Below the pieces are notes generated by a model. It made no database searches and was not told where the DNA came from. It saw only the letters and a program-made list of their open reading frames with translations. From Flavobacterium buctense (lineage in GTDB: Bacteria; Bacteroidota; Bacteroidia; Flavobacteriales; Flavobacteriaceae): a DNA stretch of 64,000 bases. The translations under genes were made by a program, and so were the position numbers. Position 1 is the first letter of the stretch; the number at the start of each line of letters is the position of its first letter. Location of the stretch: the NCBI RefSeq assembly GCF_014486695.1, contig NZ_JACTAB010000006.1:1-64000 (forward strand), written 5' to 3'. Shown here piece after piece: positions 17,301 to 26,761 of the stretch.

Positions 17301-18599
17301 ATGAGTAAGCTTAATCTAATCATCAAAAGAGAATTTGTCGCCAAAGTGCGCAACAAATCATTCATTGTCATGACTTTTTTAAGTCCGTTATTATTTGTGG
17401 GAATTGCTGTTTTCGTAGGCTATTTGAGCACCATGAAAGCCGACCAAAAAACCATCGCTATTCACGATGAAAGCGGTTTGTTTATCAAAGAATTCAAAAG
17501 CGATGACGAATACAAATATGTCGATTTCTCTCTGGTAGATACCAAAATTTTAAAAGACAGCATCGTTAACGAAAGCTACGAAGGATTATTGGTTATTCCC
17601 AAAGTAACCAATAATGATTCTTTGCAGAAGAAAATCCAATACATTTCAAATAACAGCCCAAACGCTTCCTTTGTAGAAAAGATAGAAAATAAAATTGCTA
17701 AAGTAATTACGGCACAAAATTTCAAATCAGCTAATTTAGATACCATTGCTTATAAAAATGCGGAAGCCAAAGTTGAGATTGGTTTAGCCAAAGCATCAGG
17801 AGAAGAAGCACTGAAAGGTATTAATGAAGTTAAGATTGTAATTGGTGGTGCCTTCGGGTATTTAATCATGATGTTTATTGTAATCTATGGCAATATGGTG
17901 ATGCGAAGCGTAATCGAAGAAAAAGTATCTCGTATTATAGAAGTCATCATTTCTTCGGTAAAACCATTTCAGTTGATGATGGGGAAAATAATAGGTACTT
18001 CGTTAGCCGGTGTTTTACAGTTTTTAATTTGGGCAATCATAGCTTTTGTACTTTACTTTGGTGCCACGATGATTTTTGGTGTGCCAATGAATAATAAGGT
18101 TCCAAATTTAACTGCTGAACAAGTTGCAATGGCCAACACCTTTAATTTGGAAACTCTTCAACTTTATTTAAATGAAATTCCTTTGGTATTAATGGGCGTT
18201 TGTTTTGTGTTTTATTTCATCGGAGGTTATTTCTTATACAGTTCGTTCTATGCTTCAATTGGCGCAGCAGTAGACAATGAAACCGATTCTCAGCAATTTT
18301 TATTGCCAATCATCATGCCTTTAATTCTAGGTGTTTACATAGGTTTCTTTACTGTAATCAATGATCCGCACGGAACGGTAGCAACGGTGTTTTCAATGAT
18401 TCCTTTGACTTCGCCCATAGTGATGATGATGCGTATTCCGTTTGGCGTACCACTTTGGCAAATTGGAGTGTCGTTGGCGCTATTGTTTGCTACATTCTTA
18501 TTGGTCGTTTGGTTTGCAGCCAAAATCTATCGCGTTGGAATTTTAATGTACGGCAAAAAACCAACCTGGAAAGAACTTTATAAATGGTCAAAATACTAA
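17301..18599 (+). CDS. ABC-2 type transporter permease (NatB-like)
   Basis: 432 aa with one N-terminal membrane helix (about 22-44), a large extracytoplasmic loop to about 180, then five hydrophobic segments to the C-terminus. SRIIEVIISSVKPFQLMMGK is the conserved element before the membrane core. It pairs with the ATPase encoded just upstream as an exporter. Substrate not determinable. Confidence 0.9.
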   Translation: MSKLNLIIKREFVAKVRNKSFIVMTFLSPLLFVGIAVFVGYLSTMKADQKTIAIHDESGLFIKEFKSDDEYKYVDFSLVDTKILKDSIVNESYEGLLVIPKVTNNDSLQKKIQYISNNSPNASFVEKIENKIAKVITAQNFKSANLDTIAYKNAEAKVEIGLAKASGEEALKGINEVKIVIGGAFGYLIMMFIVIYGNMVMRSVIEEKVSRIIEVIISSVKPFQLMMGKIIGTSLAGVLQFLIWAIIAFVLYFGATMIFGVPMNNKVPNLTAEQVAMANTFNLETLQLYLNEIPLVLMGVCFVFYFIGGYFLYSSFYASIGAAVDNETDSQQFLLPIIMPLILGVYIGFFTVINDPHGTVATVFSMIPLTSPIVMMMRIPFGVPLWQIGVSLALLFATFLLVVWFAAKIYRVGILMYGKKPTWKELYKWSKY

Positions 18600-18601
18600 A
18601 G

Positions 18602-19033
18602 ATGAAAAATACGATTTTGTTATTTTTATTGTTTTTTGGTTTTTCGGGTCAAGCCCAAAAGGCCGAAGTGCAAAAAACCATTGAAACGTTCTTCGAGGGT
18701 TTTCACGCCAAAGACACGGTGAAAATTAAATCGACTTGCAGCGAGAAATTGATTTTACAATCCATATCAGAAAGTCCGAAAGGCAATAAGTTTTCAGAAG
18801 AAAAGCCAAAAGAATTCCTTTTGTCAATGGCAAACATTCCGGCTGAAGTTCAATTTGAAGAAAAAATTTTAAGCTACAATATTCAAGTCGATGGTACTAT
18901 GGCTCACGCGTGGACGCCTTATGAATTCTACATCAACGGCAAATTTAGCCACAAAGGGGTGAATGCGTTTACGCTTTATATAGACAATGGTCAATGGAAA
19001 ATCATTCACCTCATTGACACACGCCGAAAGTAA
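18602..19033 (+). CDS. Secreted NTF2-like (SnoaL/DUF4440-type) protein
   Basis: 143 aa with a signal peptide (MKNTILLFLLFFGFSGQAQ). A cone-shaped NTF2-like fold is suggested by TIETFFEGFHAKDTVKIKS at the start and a W-x-P-Y-E-F central strand. Catalysis is not evident. The ATG at 18602 lies 2 nt after the permease stop and gives the clean signal peptide. The TAATG overlap couples it to the downstream porin gene. Confidence 0.75.
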   Translation: MKNTILLFLLFFGFSGQAQKAEVQKTIETFFEGFHAKDTVKIKSTCSEKLILQSISESPKGNKFSEEKPKEFLLSMANIPAEVQFEEKILSYNIQVDGTMAHAWTPYEFYINGKFSHKGVNAFTLYIDNGQWKIIHLIDTRRK

Positions 19034-20085
19034 TGAAGAAGTTTGTAATAATTTTATTTATGGGATTTTCAGCTTTTGCCCAAGAAAGTAAAGCCTTGAA
19101 ATTATCCTTTTCGGGTTATTTGGAAACCTATTATGCTTATGATTTCAATCAGTCTGAAGCACAAGCAAAGCTTCCGTTTATGTATAATTATAATCGACAC
19201 AATGAGTTCAATCTTAATATTGGTTTGTTAAGGGCTAAAGTTGAATACGACAATACTTACGCTTCATTGGCAGTGCATTCCGGAACCTATGTAGACGATA
19301 ATTATGCCAATGAAAATACTAAAATTTTAAGCGAAGCTTTTATAGGATTGTATCTTGATAAAGAAAGAAAATCAACCCTTGAAGTTGGTATTTTACCAAG
19401 CTATATCGGATTTGAAACCGCGACATCTGCTTCAAATTTAAATTTGACTCGCTCCTTGTTGGCTGAAAATTCGCCTTACTTTATGACAGGTGTCAAATAT
19501 ACTTTTAAACCCAATGACAAATGGCAGTTTTCCGGTTTGATGACCAATGGATGGCAACGCATCAACAAACCTGATAAAAACGTTTCACCGGCTTTGGGTT
19601 CGCAAATGGTTTACAAACCTTCGGACAAATCAACCTTTAACTGGAGTACTTTTTTGGGTAAAGAATTGTACAACGATGAATGGGGCATGCGCTATTTCAG
19701 TAATTTGTATTGGGACAAACAATGGACTTCCAAATGGAGAACGATACTAGGTTTTGATGCCGGAATGCAGACAGATGTTACGAATAATGATGATAGGCTT
19801 TTTTGGATGAGTCCGGTGATTATAGCACAATATACTTTGTCACCCAAATGGCAATCCGCTTTCAGAGTTGAATATTATCAAGATAAGGACAATGTCATAA
19901 TTGCCGGAGATAACGAGTTTAAAACTTTAGGTTTATCCTTGAATGTAGATTATCTCCTAAACGATAAAGTCAAAATAAGAACAGAAGGCAGGTATTTGAA
20001 TAGTGAGAAAAAAATATTTGTTAGCGATTCATTTCTGGTAAACGAAGACTTTTATATTTCATCGAGTTTGTGTTTTGAATTTTAA
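19033..20085 (+). CDS. Outer-membrane beta-barrel porin-like protein
   Basis: 350 aa with a signal peptide ending AFAQ. Alternating amphipathic strands with many aromatic ends run to a C-terminal Phe (SSLCFEF), typical of outer-membrane barrels. FSGYLETYYAYDFNQ at the N-terminus recalls the Bacteroidota porin family (Gram-negative porin, DUF1597-like). It is coupled to the preceding gene by TAATG. The transported solute is unknown. Confidence 0.8.
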   Translation: MKKFVIILFMGFSAFAQESKALKLSFSGYLETYYAYDFNQSEAQAKLPFMYNYNRHNEFNLNIGLLRAKVEYDNTYASLAVHSGTYVDDNYANENTKILSEAFIGLYLDKERKSTLEVGILPSYIGFETATSASNLNLTRSLLAENSPYFMTGVKYTFKPNDKWQFSGLMTNGWQRINKPDKNVSPALGSQMVYKPSDKSTFNWSTFLGKELYNDEWGMRYFSNLYWDKQWTSKWRTILGFDAGMQTDVTNNDDRLFWMSPVIIAQYTLSPKWQSAFRVEYYQDKDNVIIAGDNEFKTLGLSLNVDYLLNDKVKIRTEGRYLNSEKKIFVSDSFLVNEDFYISSSLCFEF

Positions 20086-20108
20086 AACTTTCATTTAACT
20101 CCAAAGAA

Positions 20109-20495
20109 TTAGGCAAAATCCATTTCCAACACTTTGTTAAAAGTAGCACTATAATTAGAAGGGTGTGTTTTTTTTATTATGTGTTTTACACCATTATCAA
20201 TATAGAGACGCATCAATTTTTTGGGTAAGACTCTTGCAATAACAACTACGGGTATGTTATTTAGTTTTTTTGAATTTTTGAGAATCACCAGTAATTCTTT
20301 ACCATTTAAAATAGGCATATTATTACCTAAAAATAAGAGGTCCGGATTAGTTTCCAATTTGCTCAAGTCTTCCATCATTTTATAACCATCTTTATAGATG
20401 AAAATCGTATGCCCTAAATTTTCAATGATGTGTTTTAAATAATGTAAATCTTGGTTGTTAATGTCAAGATAATAAATGGTTTGGCCTTCTTTCAT
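20109..20495 (-). CDS. Receiver-like protein lacking the phospho-acceptor Asp
   Basis: A 128-aa stand-alone CheY-like domain. The strand PDLLFLGNNMPILNGKELL aligns with the usual PDLxLLDxxMPxxxG, but the acceptor Asp is Gly at about residue 57. The N-terminal acidic pair is reduced (YYLDINNQD) and the Thr/Ser switch position is Ala (VVVIARV). The C-terminal Lys region (HIIKKTHP) remains. The fold looks intact, so it is probably a pseudo-receiver rather than a pseudogene. I chose the ATG at 20495 (MKEGQTIYY); an ATG at 20564 adds a non-conserved stretch. No kinase is nearby. Confidence 0.75.
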   Translation of the reverse strand: MKEGQTIYYLDINNQDLHYLKHIIENLGHTIFIYKDGYKMMEDLSKLETNPDLLFLGNNMPILNGKELLVILKNSKKLNNIPVVVIARVLPKKLMRLYIDNGVKHIIKKTHPSNYSATFNKVLEMDFA

Positions 20496-20568
20496 AGTCA
20501 CAAAGATATCGGCACCAATTTGAAAAAACATTATACAATTGTGGATGAGAATTGCATAATTCATTCAT

Positions 20569-21996
20569 TTAACAATCCGCCATATTTACAGCAACAGCCA
20601 AACCGCCTTCAGAAGTTTCTTTGTATTTTGAGTTCATATCTTTAGCCGTTTGCCACATAGTATCGATGACTTTGTCTAAAGGCACTTTGGCGTTTTTAGC
20701 ATCGGTTTCCATGGCCAATTCTGCAGCGTTGATGGCTTTAATGGCACCCATCGTATTTCTTTCTATACACGGAATTTGAACCAATCCGCCAATTGGGTCA
20801 CAAGTTAAACCTAAATGATGTTCCATAGCGATTTCTGCGGCCATTAAAACCTGGTCAGGTGTTCCACCCATAACTTCACACAAAGCTCCGGCCGCCATGG
20901 CTGAAGAAACCCCGATTTCGGCTTGGCAACCGCCCATTGCCGCGGAGATTGTAGAACCTTTTTTAAAGATACTGCCAATTTCTCCGGCAACCATTAAGAA
21001 TTGTTTGATTTGTTTTTCGTCGGCTTGGTGGTTTTCTATTACCATATAATACATTAATACGGCCGGAATAACGCCTGCGCTACCATTGGTTGGCGCTGTT
21101 ACAACGCGGCCTAAAGCGGCATTAACCTCGTTTACGGCTAAAGCGAAACAACTAACCCATTTCAGGATTTGTCGAAATTTAACTTCTGTTTTTCGAATGC
21201 ATTCGAGCCATTCTTGAGGGGAATTATAATTGGACAAACCTATCAAACCTTGATGCATGTCAAAAGCACGACGACGAACATTTAAACCTCCCGGCAATAT
21301 ACCTTCGGAATGACAACCAATGTACATGCATTCTAACATAGTATTCCAAATGCGCATCAATTCACTTTGGACTTCCGCTTCCGGACGCATGGAGATTTCA
21401 TTGGCAAAAACAATTTCAGAAATTAATTTGTTTTCTGTAATGGTATATTGAAGCAACTCTTCCGCATTTTGAATCGGAAAAGGAAACGCACATTTAATTT
21501 GGTGTTTCTTTTTGGCATTGATTCTTTCTTCTTTAACCACAAATCCGCCACCGATAGAGTAGAAGGTTGAAATGATTTCCTGACCGTCATTAATGGTTGC
21601 TGTAAACGTCATTCCATTGGCATGAAATGGCAAGAAGTTCTTGTTGAAAACAATATCAGTTTCGGGATTGAAGTCAATTGCTATTTCGTTAGCCAAATTA
21701 ATTTGGTGCGTTTTAGCAATGGCTTGAATAATACTATCAATATTTTGTACCGGAATATACTCAGGATCTTGACCGCTTAAGCCTAGCATTACGGCATAAT
21801 CAGTGGCGTGACCTTTTCCGGTTAGCGATAATGAACCGTATAAATCTACTTTCACGTGCGTTACTTTTTCTAGCTGATTCTCGTCTTTTAATTCGTTTAA
21901 AAAACGTTCGGCAGCACGCCATGGACCAAGTGTATGAGAACTTGATGGCCCGACACCAATTTTAAGCATATCAAATACCGAAATGCATTCTTCCAT
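20569..21996 (-). CDS. sdaA: L-serine ammonia-lyase (single-chain, iron-sulfur)
   Basis: 475 aa. Converts L-serine to pyruvate and ammonia using a [4Fe-4S] cluster. The N-terminal domain has [13 protein letters not shown]. The catalytic domain has cysteines in [16 protein letters not shown] and VQIPCIERN, the cluster ligands. The chain ends in Cys (VNMADC), matching the tail-in-mouth terminal cysteine known in type 2 enzymes. Monocistronic. A TATCTTTG -7-like box lies at 22019-22026 on the minus strand. Confidence 0.96.
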   Translation of the reverse strand: MEECISVFDMLKIGVGPSSSHTLGPWRAAERFLNELKDENQLEKVTHVKVDLYGSLSLTGKGHATDYAVMLGLSGQDPEYIPVQNIDSIIQAIAKTHQINLANEIAIDFNPETDIVFNKNFLPFHANGMTFTATINDGQEIISTFYSIGGGFVVKEERINAKKKHQIKCAFPFPIQNAEELLQYTITENKLISEIVFANEISMRPEAEVQSELMRIWNTMLECMYIGCHSEGILPGGLNVRRRAFDMHQGLIGLSNYNSPQEWLECIRKTEVKFRQILKWVSCFALAVNEVNAALGRVVTAPTNGSAGVIPAVLMYYMVIENHQADEKQIKQFLMVAGEIGSIFKKGSTISAAMGGCQAEIGVSSAMAAGALCEVMGGTPDQVLMAAEIAMEHHLGLTCDPIGGLVQIPCIERNTMGAIKAINAAELAMETDAKNAKVPLDKVIDTMWQTAKDMNSKYKETSEGGLAVAVNMADC

Positions 21997-22140
21997 TACT
22001 ATATCGATTTAGTTGCGACAAAGATATTGATAAATCATATACTATAGTATTGCTTTTTTTACATTCCGTTTACTTTAACTACTGTGAATTATACCTATCT
22101 TTAAAGAATAATTCAATATCAAACAATTAACACTATAAAC

Positions 22141-23199
22141 ATGGCAACAACAAATGTAAAAGCTTATGGAACAGGTGCACCCGATGCCCCTTTAGCCGAA
22201 ATGAATATCGAACGCAGAGACGTTTTAGCAAATGATATCGAAATTGAGATTATGTATTGTGGCGTTTGCCATTCCGACTTGCACTTTGCCAAAAATGATT
22301 GGGGCATGACCACTTATCCGGTAGTTCCGGGACACGAAATTGTGGGCAAAGTTACCAGAGTAGGTAGTGGCGTAACCAAATTAAAAGTAGGCGATTTTGC
22401 CGCGGTGGGTTGCTTAGTTGATTCTTGCCGCACTTGCAGTAGTTGCGAAAAAGAGTTAGAACAATATTGCTTAAACGGATGGGTCGGTACTTATGGCGGT
22501 TATGACAAACATTTGAACCAACCAACGCATGGTGGCTATTCCCAAAAAATAGTGGTAGATGAAAATTTCGTTTTGACAGTACCGTCAAATTTAAACTTGG
22601 CAGCGGTGGCGCCATTACTTTGTGCAGGCATCACAACTTGGTCTCCATTACGCCATTGGAATGTAGGCAAAGGAACTAAAGTTGGTGTTGTAGGTCTGGG
22701 AGGTTTAGGACACATGGCGATTAAATTGGCCAAAGGCTTGGGTGCAGAAGTAACACTATTCTCAAGAACTCCGGATAAAGAAAAGGACGCTAAAGACTTG
22801 GGCGCTGATGCTGTAATTATTTCCACAGATGAAGCTCATATGGCTTCAGTAGCCGGAAAATTTGACGTGATTATTGACACTGTTCCTTATGTACACGATG
22901 TTAATCCGTATGTTGGGACATTAGCCATAAGCGGCACTTTGGTGATAGTTGGTTACTTAGGAGGATTAGAGCCTATACTAAATACGGTTCCTTTGATTAT
23001 GGGAAGAAGATCTGTAACGGCTTCTTTAATTGGCGGTATCGCTGAAACACAGGAAATGCTTGATTTTTGTGGTAAACACAATATCGTTTCTGAAATAGAA
23101 CTTATCAAAATGCAAGACATTAATGATGCTTATGAACGAATGCTGAAAAGCGATGTGCGTTACCGATTCGTAATTGATATGGCTTCTCTAAAAGGATAG
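22141..23199 (+). CDS. Zinc-dependent alcohol dehydrogenase (YahK/CAD-like)
   Basis: 352 aa MDR-family enzyme. Catalytic zinc ligands lie in CGVCHSDLH and GHEIVG, and structural zinc cysteines in SCRTCSSCEKELEQYC. The Rossmann motif is GLGGLGHMAIKLAK. It resembles broad-range NADP-dependent aldehyde reductases of the YahK/cinnamyl-alcohol group. The physiological substrate is not evident. It stands alone and ends in a bidirectional terminator. Confidence 0.92.
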   Translation: MATTNVKAYGTGAPDAPLAEMNIERRDVLANDIEIEIMYCGVCHSDLHFAKNDWGMTTYPVVPGHEIVGKVTRVGSGVTKLKVGDFAAVGCLVDSCRTCSSCEKELEQYCLNGWVGTYGGYDKHLNQPTHGGYSQKIVVDENFVLTVPSNLNLAAVAPLLCAGITTWSPLRHWNVGKGTKVGVVGLGGLGHMAIKLAKGLGAEVTLFSRTPDKEKDAKDLGADAVIISTDEAHMASVAGKFDVIIDTVPYVHDVNPYVGTLAISGTLVIVGYLGGLEPILNTVPLIMGRRSVTASLIGGIAETQEMLDFCGKHNIVSEIELIKMQDINDAYERMLKSDVRYRFVIDMASLKG

Positions 23200-23220
23200 T
23201 TTAAAAAAGTTATTATATAA

Positions 23221-23250
23221 AAAAAAGCAGCTGTTAAGCTGCTTTTTTGT
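23221..23250. terminator. Bidirectional terminator
   Basis: Arms AAAAAAGCAGCT and AGCTGCTTTTTT (4-nt loop) sit between the convergent alcohol dehydrogenase and DUF1398 genes and can serve both. Confidence 0.85.
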
Positions 23251-23251
23251 T

Positions 23252-23641
23252 TTAACTGGGAATTATTTCCTCAAGCATTTCATTACCGGTTTTGTCAAAA
23301 TAAGTACAAGTCATTTTTTCCATACAAACTTTCCATTTTTCAACACCCGATTTTGCACAGTCACTACAGAAAGTCATATAGTCTGTTTTGCCTTGTTGGT
23401 GTGCTTTTAAGTCGCTTTTGAATTCCTCGATGTTGCTTTTTTCGGCAATGGTTAATGAATCATATTTGGCAGGTGAAGTGGTTTTATAATCCGCTTTGCC
23501 AAAATAATCAGTATGACCGTCTGCAACAAATGCTTCATAAGAGGTTACTCCAAGCTGAATAATTTCTTGGATATACTTAGGAAAATCTACACCCGATTTT
23601 ACTTTTGAATGTGCTGTTTTGATTTGTTCTATTGTAAACAT
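23252..23641 (-). CDS. DUF1398 family protein
   Basis: 129 aa, similar to the YbcV/DUF1398 group. Signature pieces are IKTAHSKVKSGVDFPKYIQE, GVTSYEAFVADGHTDYFG and FCSDCAKSGVEKWKV. Function unknown for the family, despite phage-related names in some databases. The CSDC/C pattern could bind metal, which is an inference. Confidence 0.8.
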   Translation of the reverse strand: MFTIEQIKTAHSKVKSGVDFPKYIQEIIQLGVTSYEAFVADGHTDYFGKADYKTTSPAKYDSLTIAEKSNIEEFKSDLKAHQQGKTDYMTFCSDCAKSGVEKWKVCMEKMTCTYFDKTGNEMLEEIIPS

Positions 23642-23723
23642 AGTTTTGATTTTAGACTCAAGCTAAAATACAAAAAATACAACCCCAAAATAGAAGAGAA
23701 GATTATCCGTCGTTTGAAATGGT

Positions 23724-23891
23724 TTATCTCAAATTGTTCAATTCGTCTTCCTCTTCTGTTAATTCAGAGGTGTCAGCATTGAAATATTTAACAACCTTAT
23801 CCTGGTCTTTTTGGTTTTTATAAATCAAATAAGCAACTAAAATAATAGCAATGACGGCTACTACAGCGATTATTTTCCAATTGATTTCCAT
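23724..23891 (-). CDS. Small single-pass membrane protein (55 aa)
   Basis: Starts MEINWKIIAVVAVIAIILVA, one membrane helix (about residues 5-24). A charged tail KNQKDQDK follows, then an acidic stretch TSELTEEEDELNNLR. The ATG, the amphipathic layout and the clean stop support a real small gene. Flavobacteria often have such anchors of unknown role. It lies alone between DUF1398 and TauE. Confidence 0.65.
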   Translation of the reverse strand: MEINWKIIAVVAVIAIILVAYLIYKNQKDQDKVVKYFNADTSELTEEEDELNNLR

Positions 23892-23995
23892 GATTTTGCG
23901 TTTTACCTAAAGATAAAACAAATTTGCATCAAAACCTTACTTTACGGATTATTAAATGGTTAACTATTAAATTGTTAGAAGTGAAAATATTTAAT

Positions 23996-24769
23996 TTAAA
24001 GCAGCCCTGAACCTAATCCCAAAGAAATGAGTATTAGCACTATTGCTACGGTCACTTTCACAAAATGGAAAGTCACCTTTTTTAATATTTTGTTCCCAAT
24101 GTAAGCACCTACAATAGCCGACAAGGTTGCACAGACCACCAAGGTCAAGTTGTCGGTCAATCCGGCTTTGTCAAAATTTGTGGTGTAAACACTCAAACGA
24201 GTGATATCAACAAAAGTAGAAACAACGACAGTTGTCGCAATAAAAGATTCTTTAGTCAATCCGGCTTTGATTAAGAAAGCACTTCTGAGTGCCCCTTGAA
24301 CACCTGCCAATCCGCCAAAAAAACCACTTAAAATACCACCAAGCGGTAGCTTTTCTTGGCCAAACTCTAATTTACTGAAATAAGGGATAAGGTCAAGACA
24401 GGCGAAAATAATTAACAATAGCGCTACGATGAATTTTACAGGAAAGACTTCAAAGTTTTTATCGAATAGGGTATAGGTGAAAAGAGGTTTTATGTCTGAA
24501 ATGTTTAAAAGCAACCAAGAACCCAAAGCTGCTGCAATGATTGCCGGAATTCCGAATCGCAAAACAACCCTACTGTCGGCTTTTTTGCCCACCAAAAGCA
24601 ACTTAAATATATTGTTGAAAAAATGCACCACGCCGGTCAGACCGATAGCAATGTTGACCGGAAAGAAAATCATAAAGACAGGCGTTAGTATCGTTCCCAA
24701 TCCAAATCCGGAAAAAAAAGTTAAAATGGCAACAACAAAAGCAACAACACAAATAATAAAGATTTCCAT
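23996..24769 (-). CDS. TauE/SafE-family membrane permease
   Basis: 257 aa, about eight hydrophobic segments. The family repeat is visible (FFSGFGLGTILTPVF near the N-terminus, LGGILSGFFGGLAGVQGALR in the middle). The family exports or imports organosulfur or sulfite anions, but the substrate here is unknown. The gene is 5 nt downstream of the TrhA-like gene and is probably co-transcribed with it. Confidence 0.9.
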   Translation of the reverse strand: MEIFIICVVAFVVAILTFFSGFGLGTILTPVFMIFFPVNIAIGLTGVVHFFNNIFKLLLVGKKADSRVVLRFGIPAIIAAALGSWLLLNISDIKPLFTYTLFDKNFEVFPVKFIVALLLIIFACLDLIPYFSKLEFGQEKLPLGGILSGFFGGLAGVQGALRSAFLIKAGLTKESFIATTVVVSTFVDITRLSVYTTNFDKAGLTDNLTLVVCATLSAIVGAYIGNKILKKVTFHFVKVTVAIVLILISLGLGSGLL

Positions 24770-24774
24770 AGTTA

Positions 24775-25407
24775 TTAAAGACTTTTATAAATGGCCATAA
24801 AATGAAGTACTGTGCCCAATAAAACAAAACCATGCCAAATGGTGTGAAAGTACGGCTTATAACTTTTGACATAAAAATACACTCCTATAGTATAACTCAA
24901 TCCTCCGGACAATATCCACCAAAAAATTTCTAATGGAACGGTATCGATTAAGGGTTTAATTACAAAAACAATCATCCAACCCATGATCAAATAAAGCACT
25001 ACTGATAACCATTCAAATTTATTGATAAAAAAGATTTTGAAAAACATTCCTAAGAAAACTATTGTCCACATAGTAGTTAGAAATACAAAAGCAGTTTCTG
25101 ATGGCAAGTACTTAATCATTAATGGCGTATAAGTTCCGGCAATTAGAAAATAAATGCTAATGTGATCGGCTATTTTGAGGAGGTTCTTCGACTTTTCTTT
25201 TTGAACAAAATGATAAAGAGTAGAGCAACTGTACACCAAAAAAATACCTATGGCAAAGGCCGCAATCGAATAAAAGGTGGTTAAATCGTTGTTGTCATAA
25301 GTTATCGTCAAGACTATCGGCATCGCAATAATACAAAACAAGACTCCTAAACCATGCGAAATGGCGTTGGCCAGTTCTTCGTTGCGGGTTTGTTCACGGT
25401 GTTTCAT
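24775..25407 (-). CDS. PAQR/hemolysin III (TrhA) family membrane protein
   Basis: 210 aa with seven predicted membrane segments. Family marks are ELANAISHGLGVLF, STLYHFVQ and the C-terminal YFHTIWHGFVLLGTVLHF, whose histidines form the PAQR metal site. Related proteins affect membrane energetics and fluidity; hemolysis is only an old label. It precedes the TauE gene by 5 nt. Confidence 0.92.
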   Translation of the reverse strand: MKHREQTRNEELANAISHGLGVLFCIIAMPIVLTITYDNNDLTTFYSIAAFAIGIFLVYSCSTLYHFVQKEKSKNLLKIADHISIYFLIAGTYTPLMIKYLPSETAFVFLTTMWTIVFLGMFFKIFFINKFEWLSVVLYLIMGWMIVFVIKPLIDTVPLEIFWWILSGGLSYTIGVYFYVKSYKPYFHTIWHGFVLLGTVLHFMAIYKSL

Positions 25408-25519
25408 CGGATTGCATTTTGGGTTGCGTAAAAATAGTCAAAATGCAAATCGATTTCGAATCTGTTGTAATAAATTAGGTGTTTTTGCGTCAAACGATTA
25501 TCGTTTAAAATTCATCATC

Positions 25520-26761
25520 ATGAAACAATATCTATTCTTCCTGTTGATAAGCACTTTCGTTTCGGCTCAGTCACAAAGAGAATTGTATAACAACAGTGTA
25601 AAAGCTTATGAGGCCAAAGACTATGCTACTTTCTTAAAGTTGACCCAAACACTCGACAGTATCAGACCTTTTCATCCTACGTTTACTTATAATTTGGCTT
25701 CGGCTTATGCATTGAATGATAAAGCTAAGGAGTCTTTAGCAGTCTTAAAAAAATTGGTTTTGATGAATAACACTACCGAGTTTGAAAAAGACGCCGATTT
25801 CAATTCGATACAAAACACCGAAGGTTTCAAAGCGATTTTAGCACTCAAAGCTGCTCAGCAGAATTTGGTAGCCCATTCCAAAAAAACAGTAACATTATCC
25901 GAAACGACTTTGCATCCGGAAGGTGTGACTTATTTGAAGAAAGCCAAAATTTGGTTGGCTTCCAGTATTCACCACAGAAAAATAGTGTCTTTTGATTTTA
26001 AAACCGGAGTTTGTACCGATTGGCTTAAAACCGATGAGATGTTAGCTGTTTTTGCACTAAAAACCGATGCCAAAGAGGAATATTTATGGGTTGCTACTTC
26101 GGCTATGCCTGAAATGGAAAACTTTTCTCCAGCACTTGACGGCAAAGCTGAAATTCTGAAAGTAAATACTAAAACCAAACAAATTGTAAAACGATATACT
26201 ATGGAAGGGCATCATGTTTTTGGGGATATTTATGTGACCAAAAACAATACGGTTTATGTTTCCGACAGTGCTAAGCCAATGCTTTACAAAATTGAAAACG
26301 ACGAGATGAAGCCTTTTGTATCGTTTGAAAACGAAGGTTTTAATCTGCAAGGCATAACGATGAATGAGAAAGAAGACCAACTTTTCGTAGCCGATTATTT
26401 AAAAGGAATTGCTGTAGTGGATATAAAAACCTTATCCAAAACTTGGTTACCACTTCCCGAGGGAACGATTGGTAAAGGCATTGATGGCTTAGTGTTTTAC
26501 AAAAACAAGTTGATAGCCGTACAAAATGGCGTAACCCCTATAAGAATCACCCAATTTAATTTAAATAAAGGGCAAAACGCCATCGAAAGTTTCCGCATTA
26601 TCGATAACAATCGCCCGGAATTTGACGAACCGGCTTTGGCGACTATAGTGGGCGAGAAACTGTATTTCTTTGCCAATTCACCTTGGAAAGCTTATGACAA
26701 AAATGCGGTTTTAGACGTGAGTAAAGTCAAGAATCCAAAGTTGTTTTGTTTGGAGTTTTAA
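25520..26761 (+). CDS. Secreted beta-propeller (SMP-30/NHL-like) protein with N-terminal TPR-like region
   Basis: 413 aa with a signal peptide (MKQYLFFLLISTFVSAQ). Residues about 20-115 look helical and TPR-like (YNLASAYALNDKAKESLAVL). From about 130 a propeller begins with LHPEGVTYLKKAKIWLASS and repeats of the SMP-30/strictosidine synthase kind. A carbohydrate lactonase or sensor role is possible but not shown. The start at 25520 is set by the signal peptide. Its 3' end overlaps the convergent gene by 35 bp. Confidence 0.78.
   Translation: MKQYLFFLLISTFVSAQSQRELYNNSVKAYEAKDYATFLKLTQTLDSIRPFHPTFTYNLASAYALNDKAKESLAVLKKLVLMNNTTEFEKDADFNSIQNTEGFKAILALKAAQQNLVAHSKKTVTLSETTLHPEGVTYLKKAKIWLASSIHHRKIVSFDFKTGVCTDWLKTDEMLAVFALKTDAKEEYLWVATSAMPEMENFSPALDGKAEILKVNTKTKQIVKRYTMEGHHVFGDIYVTKNNTVYVSDSAKPMLYKIENDEMKPFVSFENEGFNLQGITMNEKEDQLFVADYLKGIAVVDIKTLSKTWLPLPEGTIGKGIDGLVFYKNKLIAVQNGVTPIRITQFNLNKGQNAIESFRIIDNNRPEFDEPALATIVGEKLYFFANSPWKAYDKNAVLDVSKVKNPKLFCLEF

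Noticed and set aside
20109-20495. Calling the aberrant receiver a pseudogene
   Set aside because: The frame is intact and the fold motifs are kept; only the active site is changed.
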